Part shown: piece after piece, positions 35,026 through 41,013 of the stretch
Numbering within the stretch: the first letter of the stretch is position 1
Layout: every line of letters starts with the position of its first letter
Notes under the pieces: model-generated
Told to the model about the DNA's origin: nothing
Database searches by the model: none
The model's input: only the letters and a program-made list of their open reading frames with translations
DNA from: Defluviitaleaceae bacterium
Lineage (GTDB): Bacteria; Bacillota; Clostridia; Lachnospirales; WQUN01
Length of the DNA stretch: 61,812 nt
Reading direction: 5' to 3'
Assembly (NCBI GenBank): GCA_009781765.1
Contig: WQVC01000003.1
Location: forward strand, 1-61,812
Position numbers and translations under genes: made by a program

Positions 35026-35253
35026 ATGACTGAGATGGTTTTGCAAACAAGAGTCCTTCCCGAACCTTTGTTCAGCCTTATTTCTTCTGACAGTGTGAAA
35101 ATCCGTGAGGATAATAACGGCGAAATCCGTTTGATACCTGTAAAAGAAGCCTCAATAAGCAGTTGCCCGTTTTTAGGCATGTATACCGACGGAAAGCTCA
35201 CCATCAACGGTTATCTCGAAAGAAAGCGCGCGGACAAGAGGTTGGAGCTTTGA
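35026..35253 (+). CDS. Probable antitoxin of PIN toxin-antitoxin pair
   Basis: 75 residues, no family recognised with certainty. An N-terminal half (MTEMVLQTRVLPEPLFSLI) that could be DNA-binding beta strand precedes a segment with GMYTDGKLTINGYLERKRAD that may wrap the toxin. Position, size and the four-base overlap with a PIN-domain gene mark it as the antitoxin. ATG 35026 is chosen because AAGGAG lies about ten bases upstream; a TTG at 35005 would begin before that site. Confidence 0.7.
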   Translation: MTEMVLQTRVLPEPLFSLISSDSVKIREDNNGEIRLIPVKEASISSCPFLGMYTDGKLTINGYLERKRADKRLEL

Positions 35254-35663
35254 AAATATACGTGTTAGACGCTTGCGCTGTCATTGCTGCTTTATCAAAC
35301 GAAAAAGGTGCGGATAAAGTAGAGGCCGCTTACAACGAAGCATCTTCCGGCAATGCAAGAATTATTATAAATATAGTCAATCTGTTGGAAGTTTATTACG
35401 ACGATTACCGCATTCACGGTAAAGAATCGGCTGATAAAATGGTAGAAAGTATCATGGCATCACAAACTACTGTTGTTTCGGAAATCAAGCAAGATGTTTT
35501 TGCGGAAGCCGGAAGGTTGAAAGCAAATTACAGAATTTCTTTAGCCGATGCGTTTGCGTTAGCACAGGCAAAAGTTACTAAAGGCGTACTGTTGACATCC
35601 GACCACCATGAGTTTGACGTCATTGAAGCAAATGAACCTGTTCAATTTCTGTGGATAAGGTAG
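35250..35663 (+). CDS. PIN-domain ribonuclease toxin
   Basis: 137 residues. PIN fold with the four acidic positions: Asp in MKIYVLDACAVIAAL, Glu in NLLEVYYDDY, Asp in ISLADAFALAQA, Asp in LLTSDHHEFD. VapC-like toxins of this kind cut RNA and are held by the partner antitoxin. The TTG at 35250 overlaps the antitoxin stop (TTGA) and has AAGAGG eight bases upstream; a longer in-frame reading would lie inside the antitoxin gene. Confidence 0.85.
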   Translation: MKIYVLDACAVIAALSNEKGADKVEAAYNEASSGNARIIINIVNLLEVYYDDYRIHGKESADKMVESIMASQTTVVSEIKQDVFAEAGRLKANYRISLADAFALAQAKVTKGVLLTSDHHEFDVIEANEPVQFLWIR

Positions 35664-35669
35664 ATAGGT

Positions 35670-35698
35670 TTGCAGTTTTTAAAATATTATGTTAAAAT
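35670..35698 (+). promoter_or_regulatory. Promoter of the XRE leader RNA
   Basis: TTGCAG (35670-35675), 17-base spacer, TAAAAT (35693-35698). Transcription would begin near 35705, some 390 bases before the XRE gene. Confidence 0.6.
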
Positions 35699-35983
35699 CC
35701 GGGTGAAACAAAAAACCATAACGGCTGTGCGGGTGCTGAAACACCCAAACAGCGAACACAGGGGATACCTACAACATCACCTGCGCACAAGGCAAAAGCC
35801 TTTCATTATGGCAGACACAGTTTAACACGACTCTCCGATTTGTTCAATTGAACTCTTGTGAACTTTTGCGGACGCTTGCGGACTCTTGCATACACCCACC
35901 CACCCGGGTTATGCGGAGTTCTCTTGCAGGGCTTTGTGTTACTTTGTTTCCGGGGCGTGTCCTTAGCTTGTACATACCAAGCT

Positions 35984-36024
35984 CGCAGGTGTGGCAGATT
36001 TTTTGCCGTCCCTGCGGTTTTTTT
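35984..36024 (+). terminator. Leader terminator 1
   Basis: CGCAGG (35984-35989) pairs with CCTGCG (36011-36016), with an inner GGCA/TGCC pair, followed by GTTTTTTTG. Confidence 0.7.
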
Positions 36025-36029
36025 GTTTT

Positions 36030-36079
36030 CGCGGAAGGCGGACGCATCGTGGTGCGTTCCGCCTCCGCGCACTTTTTTT
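36030..36079 (+). terminator. Leader terminator 2
   Basis: A strong stem GCGGAAGGCGGACGCA with TGCGTTCCGCCTCCGC, followed by TTTTTTT, directly before the XRE ribosome-binding site CAGGAG. XRE expression should need read-through. Confidence 0.8.
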
Positions 36080-36094
36080 CAGGAGTGATTCGGT

Positions 36095-36355
36095 ATGAAC
36101 AAAACAGACCTCGCCTACTCGGCAGGGTTTCGCCGTAAAATGGGCTTGCGCGTAAGGCAATTGCGTGAAAGCAGAAACATGTCGCAATCGGCTTTGGCAA
36201 AGCAACTGCGGATACGCCCAAGCTTTTTGCAAATGATTGAAAGCGGAAGCCGGGAGGCCACGACATATATATGTCTGCTGCTGCACAGGATTTTTGACGT
36301 ATCATTACAATACATAATTACCGGGAAAGAAACGGGTGAAAAGTACGCCAAATGA
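36095..36355 (+). CDS. XRE-family transcriptional regulator
   Basis: 86 residues. A Cro/C1-type helix-turn-helix: GLRVRQLRESRNMSQSALAK, LRIRPSFLQMIESGSREAT and a third helix LLHRIFDVSLQYIITGK. Single-domain regulators of this size are common on phages and conjugative elements. ATG preceded by AGGAG. It is behind a leader with two terminators and converges on the Rpn-type gene 12 bases away. Its targets are not evident; no operator could be named. Confidence 0.85.
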   Translation: MNKTDLAYSAGFRRKMGLRVRQLRESRNMSQSALAKQLRIRPSFLQMIESGSREATTYICLLLHRIFDVSLQYIITGKETGEKYAK

Positions 36356-36366
36356 GGAAGTACGCG

Positions 36367-37461
36367 CTATACTGCGGATTTTTCCAACAATTCGTTCAAG
36401 CGGGATTCGGATACTCCCGCTTTTGCCGCTATTGTTTTCACCTGCGCGAACGGTATGCCGGATTGCAACGCAAAAAGGAGAGTTTCCTCTTTGCCTCTGG
36501 CTTCGCCTTTGGCCTCGCCTCTGGCTTCGCCTTTGGCTTCGCCTTCTGCCAAGCCCTCCATTCGCAGTTGCGTTGCGTAGTCGAAAATAATCCGCTTGTA
36601 TTCCATGATGAACCTCTCCTTTTCGATATATCCGGGCAAATAGCCTTTTTTTATGCTTTCGAGCCGCGAGGTTTCAAATGCGGCATCTTTTGTTGCGCCG
36701 CTTGCGATGCATTCGTCAAAAATTTTGTAGAAAAATGAGTAGCCGGCAAGAGCATTTTTTGTGTTTCCGGCTTCGGCGGCGGTGAGTTCTTCGTAGTGAA
36801 TGCTTACAATTTTTACCGCTACGTCGATTTTTATGCTTTCAGAGTGCAACGTAAAAGTCGAAACCTCGTTTTTCAACTCGCGTGTGCCGTTGTACACAAC
36901 GTAAAACTCCGGTACGGGAAAATTTTCAATTTTTCGCCCGCCGTAAAGATTTGTACCGGTGGTTTTCAGCCATAATTGCAAAAGCTCGGCATAGTACAGG
37001 AACAGCCGAAACGCCATATTCGGGTTCAGCGTAGATTGATGCTCGATTAAAATTATCAAGCGTCCGTCTTTCGTTACAAATGAAACGTCGTTTCGGAGGA
37101 GACGAATTGCAAATTCCGATTCGAGGTCGAACGGGGTTAATTCGTCGGGTGAAATCGGGGCGTCCGCGCCTCGACATCGTTGGAGAAGATACACAAAATT
37201 CTCCGGGATTTTAAAAATGCCGCGAAACATGGTGTCCTTATGCGCAGGACGCAGTGATTTTGCTTCGGTTTCGATGGCGAATCCCCTCCCCTCGGTCGAA
37301 TTGTATTTTGTAATTGTCGCATCGTCAAGAGGCGTGTTCCCACTTGCGATAATGCTGAGACGGGTGTTAGCGGAAGCGGCAACGCGCCCTAAACGATTTC
37401 TCAAAGTTTTCTCAAAGTTCTGAAATATGCGGCGAAGCATCTTTATAACCCGCATAAACAC
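36367..37461 (-). CDS. Rpn-family (PD-(D/E)XK) nuclease/transposase-like protein
   Basis: Up to 364 residues. The conserved part (from about LRPAHKDTMFRGIF) shows the Rpn/PDDEXK pattern: KDTMFRGIF, then Asp in RNDVSFV, Glu-x-Gln in LILIEHQSTLNPNMAFRLFL and YAELLQLW. Rpn proteins are DNases that promote RecA-independent recombination. Toward the C-terminus lies a tandem repeat EGEAKGEARGEAKGEARG, common in this family. The start is doubtful: a near-consensus promoter lies inside the first 60 codons and AGGGGAGGGG sits seven bases before an in-frame ATC at 37275, so the real protein may start there or at the ATG of DTMFRGIF. Confidence 0.8.
   Translation of the reverse strand: MFMRVIKMLRRIFQNFEKTLRNRLGRVAASANTRLSIIASGNTPLDDATITKYNSTEGRGFAIETEAKSLRPAHKDTMFRGIFKIPENFVYLLQRCRGADAPISPDELTPFDLESEFAIRLLRNDVSFVTKDGRLIILIEHQSTLNPNMAFRLFLYYAELLQLWLKTTGTNLYGGRKIENFPVPEFYVVYNGTRELKNEVSTFTLHSESIKIDVAVKIVSIHYEELTAAEAGNTKNALAGYSFFYKIFDECIASGATKDAAFETSRLESIKKGYLPGYIEKERFIMEYKRIIFDYATQLRMEGLAEGEAKGEARGEAKGEARGKEETLLFALQSGIPFAQVKTIAAKAGVSESRLNELLEKSAV
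37300..37328 (-). promoter_or_regulatory. Promoter inside the 5' part of the Rpn-type frame
   Basis: TTGACG (37323-37328), 17-base spacer, TACAAT (37300-37305), followed by AGGGGAGGGG (37282-37291) on the minus strand. It argues for a shorter Rpn protein than the longest open frame. Confidence 0.6.
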
Positions 37462-37474
37462 TGCGGTTTATGCG
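37451..37474. repeat. Hairpin at the 5' edge of the Rpn-type frame
   Basis: Perfect nine-base arms CGCATAAAC (37451-37459) and GTTTATGCG (37466-37474). The 300 bases from here to the dockerin gene otherwise hold only the possible short frame at 37592 and a TTGATTCACT fragment near 37703. Confidence 0.5.
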
Positions 37475-37591
37475 TCCTAAAGATTTTCTGAAACAATGTT
37501 AAACGAAAGCTAAACACAAGCGGCATCGTGCCGGGTAGAATCCTTTCAAATCAAACCAAGCAACGCGACGGAAAGAAAGGAGGCACGAGCA

Positions 37592-37666
37592 ATGCGAATC
37601 CGCAGAAGAATTTGCATCGTAATGCGCTGTTGCGGCAAGCACAGCGAACACCTTCGAGAAGTCTGA
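37592..37666 (+). CDS. Possible 24-residue peptide upstream of the dockerin gene
   Basis: ATG at 37592 is preceded by AAAGGAGG nine bases upstream, the best ribosome-binding site in the area. The peptide MRIRRRICIVMRCCGKHSEH plus LREV is basic with three cysteines and no signal peptide. It could be a leader peptide for the large surface-protein gene 97 bases downstream, or a chance frame. Confidence 0.35.
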   Translation: MRIRRRICIVMRCCGKHSEHLREV

Positions 37667-37762
37667 AACAGTCTTGCTCCACCCCCAAGAGCTCGAAAAA
37701 TTGATTCACTGTAACGTTAAAAATAGGTTTACATCTAATGAAAATGAAAAGGAGAATGAACC

Positions 37763-39463
37763 ATGACGAAAACAACAAGAAACGAACTCGGCAAAAAACT
37801 TGCCCTCTTATTAGTAATATGTATGCTTTCAGCCCATTTGCCCGTGTTTACAATGACAATACACGCGGCGGGCGCACCTAACCCGACGCCCATATCAACA
37901 GGAAGCGGCACGGCAAACGACCCGTTTATAATTCGCACGGCGGACGAACTGGCATATATGGCACAGCGCGTAAATGCGCGGGACACTCGGTACAGCAGGG
38001 GACATTTCAGGCTTGCTAACGATATAAACTTATCCGCTTACGGCGCAGGTTGGAATAACGGCAGAGGGTGGATGCCGATTGGTGCTAATCAAAGCACTAA
38101 CGGCGCGCCGTTTTCAGGAGTATTTGACGGCGGGAATCACACAATATACAGTTTATACGTGAACCATCCGGCCAACCGCCCCGGAGTTATTTATGGTGAT
38201 ATTATCCACGTGGGGCTGTTTGCTTCCGTTTACAATGGCACAGTAAAAAATCTTAATGTTGAAGGTGTGGTTATAGCTACAGGACATGCTGCGGTTGGCG
38301 GGGTAGTCGGTTGCCTTAGCGGCATTGAAGCTGAACTGATTAACGTACACTTTGACGGTATTGTTCGAGGCCGACATGGGGTGGGAGGAGTAGTTGGTTT
38401 TATGGTTGCGAATTCGATTACTACTTCACCGCAAGTCATAAACAGCTCTTCGAGGGGAGAAGTCACCGCTGATGAGTTAGTGGGAGGAATAGTCGGCAGA
38501 ATGTTCGGAGGCACTATCGACACCACCTCTTCAAATGCTATCGTTGTCGGAAATCGCAATGTTGGCGGGATAGCCGGTTGGATTGACCGAGGACGTGTAA
38601 CAAACAGTGTCGCGCTTAATCCTTTTGTGCAAGCCAATGAAGCCACTACCGTTGGTGTCTTTACCGCAGACGTTGGGCGTGTTATAGGGCATATGAGCGT
38701 TAGTGCGACCCTCTACGGCAATCGCGCCCTCGCCAACATGGGAACAAACGGCGGAACACCCTTCCCGACGCCGCCCGAAATTTACAATGTACACAACAAC
38801 CGAAACGGCGCGGATTGGGGAGGCATTGTAGTCGGTACGGCGGCCGGACTCCCCGGCGAAATAGTGGAAGTACCGGTATCGTTTATCGGCAACCCGGGCA
38901 TCGCAGGGTTTAATTTGACCCTCGGGTTTGACAGCCGCCTTGTAACGCCTCTTGCTGTTACCCGCAGCGATTCGCTCGGCGGAGCGGTGTTTATCGCAAA
39001 CATCAACGAAAACAATGACGACACAATAGCCGTTGTTTGGGCAAGCACCTACGACGTTCGCGCGTCGGAACTCTTTACAATTCGCTTTCGCATAAACGAT
39101 ATAACTATGGACGGCGATGACATAATAACGCCCGTTCCGGTATCCGTCATCGACGCGCTTACCGAAAGCAGGGCAGACCTTGCCCCGCAGGAACACGGCG
39201 GTCATATCAGAATCACAAGCCCCGGCGCGATTGGCTTATTATGGGGCGATGTGAATGTTGACGGCGTGGTCGATACCTTGGACATCACCCTGTTAGCGCA
39301 GCATTTGGCGGGAGTTCCGGGCAGCCGCCCCTGCGATACGGGACTCAGACTTGCCGATGTAGACCGAAACAACCGCGTAAATGTCGGCGACCTTATTCTT
39401 ATTGCGCAGTATGTAGCCGACTGGGACAACAGCAGAGGAATACAGCTGGGCATTCCGCAATAA
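37763..39463 (+). CDS. Secreted GLUG-cohesin-dockerin surface protein
   Basis: 566 residues. Signal peptide to about residue 35 (ending FTMTIHAAGA). Residues about 55-330 are GLUG-type repeats (NHTIYSLYVN, GTVKNLNVEGVVI, GVGGVVGFM, NVGGIAGW). Residues about 350-480 form a cohesin-like beta sandwich (PGEIVEVPVSFIGNPGIAGF, FDSRLVTPLAVT, TIAVVWAS). Residues 494-560 are a type I dockerin with two calcium-binding segments (GDVNVDGVVDTLDITLLAQH, DVDRNNRVNVGDLILIAQY). Having both cohesin and dockerin would let it both dock and be docked onto. AAGGAG precedes the ATG. A membrane-anchored cohesin protein is next. Confidence 0.88.
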   Translation: MTKTTRNELGKKLALLLVICMLSAHLPVFTMTIHAAGAPNPTPISTGSGTANDPFIIRTADELAYMAQRVNARDTRYSRGHFRLANDINLSAYGAGWNNGRGWMPIGANQSTNGAPFSGVFDGGNHTIYSLYVNHPANRPGVIYGDIIHVGLFASVYNGTVKNLNVEGVVIATGHAAVGGVVGCLSGIEAELINVHFDGIVRGRHGVGGVVGFMVANSITTSPQVINSSSRGEVTADELVGGIVGRMFGGTIDTTSSNAIVVGNRNVGGIAGWIDRGRVTNSVALNPFVQANEATTVGVFTADVGRVIGHMSVSATLYGNRALANMGTNGGTPFPTPPEIYNVHNNRNGADWGGIVVGTAAGLPGEIVEVPVSFIGNPGIAGFNLTLGFDSRLVTPLAVTRSDSLGGAVFIANINENNDDTIAVVWASTYDVRASELFTIRFRINDITMDGDDIITPVPVSVIDALTESRADLAPQEHGGHIRITSPGAIGLLWGDVNVDGVVDTLDITLLAQHLAGVPGSRPCDTGLRLADVDRNNRVNVGDLILIAQYVADWDNSRGIQLGIPQ

Positions 39464-39573
39464 AGCAATGATTCCCGGAAAGATTGAGTCGGGCTGAACC
39501 GCATATGGCTCGGTGCAATGTGAATTGCGCCGAGCCTTCCGCCCGGCGGAAACTGTTAAAACGGAGGCTGATT

Positions 39574-40287
39574 ATGAAGAAAATATTGACCCCCCGATTG
39601 AAGTTTGCCCTGCAAACTCCAATCACCCCCCTAAAATGGGGGATTGCGACACCAACCTTGCGGAAAGGTTTAATTGGTGTCGCAATATTTGCGGGCTTGT
39701 TTTTGGTTTTCTTGTTCGTTATGTCGCCGCAGATAACAATGGCGACCGCTCCCGAGATTTACATAACCGTGAATGACGGCGTAAACCCGGGCGAATATGA
39801 AGCAGTGGTTTCGGTGCGAAATAACCCCGGCATTTCTGCATACAATCTCGGAATAAAATTCGACAACACCGTGCTGACCCCGTTATCCGTGAGGGAAGGC
39901 AACGCTTTCACAAGCGGCATGGTATTCATCTCAAATATCACGGGTGCATCCGAAGCGGAAATGGCAAATGCAGATGTGGTAACTGCCGTTTGGGCTTCGG
40001 CACGAGACGACTCCGGCGACGGCGTTCTTTATACTGTATTGTTTCGCGCAGATTCCGGCGCAACCGGACGCACCGAACTGATTATGTATTCCCGAGGCGC
40101 AAATAACGCGGCGGGTCATTTTGAAAATTTCATTTTAACCGGAGCAACCATTCAATTTTCCGGCGGTATGCTGTTGCCGATTATCATAGGTGTAATCGCG
40201 GCACTTGCAGTAATTGCAGCAGTTCTTTCTGTTATCATCGTGCGCAAACGCCGAAAAAATAAAGCCGGTTTAACCGCAAATCAATAA
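39574..40287 (+). CDS. Membrane-anchored cohesin-domain protein
   Basis: 237 residues from ATG 39574 (ACGGAGG upstream). A basic N-terminus and a hydrophobic segment (GLIGVAIFAGLFLVFLFVMS) export the protein. One cohesin domain follows (ITVNDGVNPGEYEAVVSVRN, FDNTVLTPLSVREG, DVVTAVWASARDD), and a C-terminal helix (LLPIIIGVIAALAVIAAVLS) with KRRKNK anchors it in the membrane. It is the obvious candidate receptor for the dockerin of its neighbour, which would tether that protein to the cell. Residues about 16-37 are encoded by two adjacent DNA hairpins, an oddity for coding sequence. Confidence 0.82.
   Translation: MKKILTPRLKFALQTPITPLKWGIATPTLRKGLIGVAIFAGLFLVFLFVMSPQITMATAPEIYITVNDGVNPGEYEAVVSVRNNPGISAYNLGIKFDNTVLTPLSVREGNAFTSGMVFISNITGASEAEMANADVVTAVWASARDDSGDGVLYTVLFRADSGATGRTELIMYSRGANNAAGHFENFILTGATIQFSGGMLLPIIIGVIAALAVIAAVLSVIIVRKRRKNKAGLTANQ
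39621..39686 (+). repeat. Two hairpins within the cohesin-gene signal region
   Basis: AATCACCCCCC/GGGGGATT around CTAAAAT (39621-39645), then ATTGCGACACCAA (39643-39655) with TTGGTGTCGCAAT (39674-39686). They encode the stretch before the N-terminal hydrophobic segment. Confidence 0.6.
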
Positions 40288-40310
40288 CCTTGATTCGCGG
40301 TTAAACCGGC
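40264..40310. terminator. Shared palindromic terminator coding both gene ends
   Basis: Arms GCCGGTTTAACCGC and GCGGTTAAACCGGC (14 bases, perfect) enclose AAATCAA-TAACC-TTGATTC, which resembles the MITE terminal motif. The left arm encodes the end of the cohesin protein; the right arm holds the stop codon of the convergent lipoprotein gene. No T tract, so termination is inferred. Confidence 0.6.
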
Positions 40311-40732
40311 CCCCAATTAACAAGCACCCATGAATCGCCGTCGCGGTGCAATATCCACTTCCAATAGGGATGAAGCCCGGGACCGCCGCCGGGCATCGTG
40401 CCGCCGGCAGAACCTGCTTGCCGGCTTACATACAAATCGGAAAATAAAACAATTGTTGTGCCTGTATCGCGACCGCTTATTTCAATCTCCCGGTCGGATG
40501 CTTCTTCGTCGTACCGCAAACTGAGAAGCTCGCAACCTCGGAAAGAATTTATAAAATGCGCCGTTACGAGTTCTGTTGCCGCCTCGATTTCCTCCGGCGA
40601 AAATATATTTGACGCGCCAATGTCAATTTGCACGTTATCAATTATCCCCGGTTCAAGAGCCGACATTTCCTCGCAAGCTGCAAAAAAAATGCACAGAGCA
40701 ACCATGCAAATTATAAAACTTATTTTTTTCAA
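40301..40732 (-). CDS. Lipoprotein, DUF4829-like
   Basis: 143 residues. A signal peptide with a lipobox (ALCIFFAAC, cysteine at residue 20) makes it a lipoprotein on the outer face of the membrane. The rest resembles DUF4829: an Ile-Phe-Ser-Pro-Glu-Glu-Ile start, CELLSLRYDEEASDREIE, TTIVLFSDLYVS and WKWILHRDGDSWVLVNWG. The function of that family is unknown. It is the last gene downstream of rpoC on the same strand but is separated by about 280 bases of palindromic repeats; AGGAACG precedes the ATG. Confidence 0.72.
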   Translation of the reverse strand: MKKISFIICMVALCIFFAACEEMSALEPGIIDNVQIDIGASNIFSPEEIEAATELVTAHFINSFRGCELLSLRYDEEASDREIEISGRDTGTTIVLFSDLYVSRQAGSAGGTMPGGGPGLHPYWKWILHRDGDSWVLVNWGPV

Positions 40733-40770
40733 TTTAACGTTCCTTTCAATTCACAGCATTTGTTTTATTT

Positions 40771-40875
40771 TTCGCCTTTACGGCTCTCAGCCTCCGATAT
40801 TACCTTCACAGCTTCGAGGGCGCGTGTCGCCTCCGACACGCGCCCCCGGCGTTCACCGTGCGCTTTGCGCACTAA
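40771..40875. repeat. Fragments of palindromic repeats downstream of rpoC
   Basis: TCGCCTTTACGGCTCTCAG (a family Q arm) is followed by GGGCGCGTGTCG/CGACACGCGCCC and GTGCGCTTTGCGCAC hairpins. No gene or clear U tract is present. Confidence 0.5.
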
Positions 40876-41011
40876 TCGACCCCTGAAAATCCGTATTTTC
40901 GCATATGCCGCATCTCGGAAACCGACCTGAAACCGCCGGTTTCCTGCGATGCGACACAGCAATGGCGGGCGTTCTTTGCCCGCACCCTCAAATCGGGTTT
41001 TCGGGGGTCGC
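40876..41011 (-). repeat. Palindromic repeat, family R copy 1, at the end of rpoC
   Basis: Ends TCGACCCCTGAAAATCCG and CGGGTTTTCGGGGGTCG with an interior containing CGCATATGCCGCATCTCGG and CCTGCGATGCGACACAGC. The reverse complement matches the element at 57709-57816. It starts three bases after the rpoC stop codon and may act as its terminator region. Confidence 0.65.
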
Positions 41012-41013
41012 TT

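Larger units (their letters stand above)
35705..36085 (+). ncRNA. Structured leader RNA upstream of XRE regulator
   Basis: The predicted transcript opens with a bulged helix, GCTGT (35724-35728) with ACAGC (35749-35753) around GGGTG-CTGAAA-CACCC, then CAGG/CCTG and AAGGC/GCCTT pairings. It ends with two consecutive rho-independent terminators just before the XRE ribosome-binding site. The layout fits a leader that controls read-through, or a separate small RNA of about 320-380 bases. Similar leaders occur in clostridial conjugative elements as far as I recall; that link is not certain. A possible short frame from GTG 35858 runs through both terminators. Confidence 0.5.

Noticed and set aside
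35844..36305. Minus-strand open frame of 153 codons opposite the XRE leader
   Set aside because: It covers terminators and the XRE gene on the opposite strand and has no ribosome-binding site.
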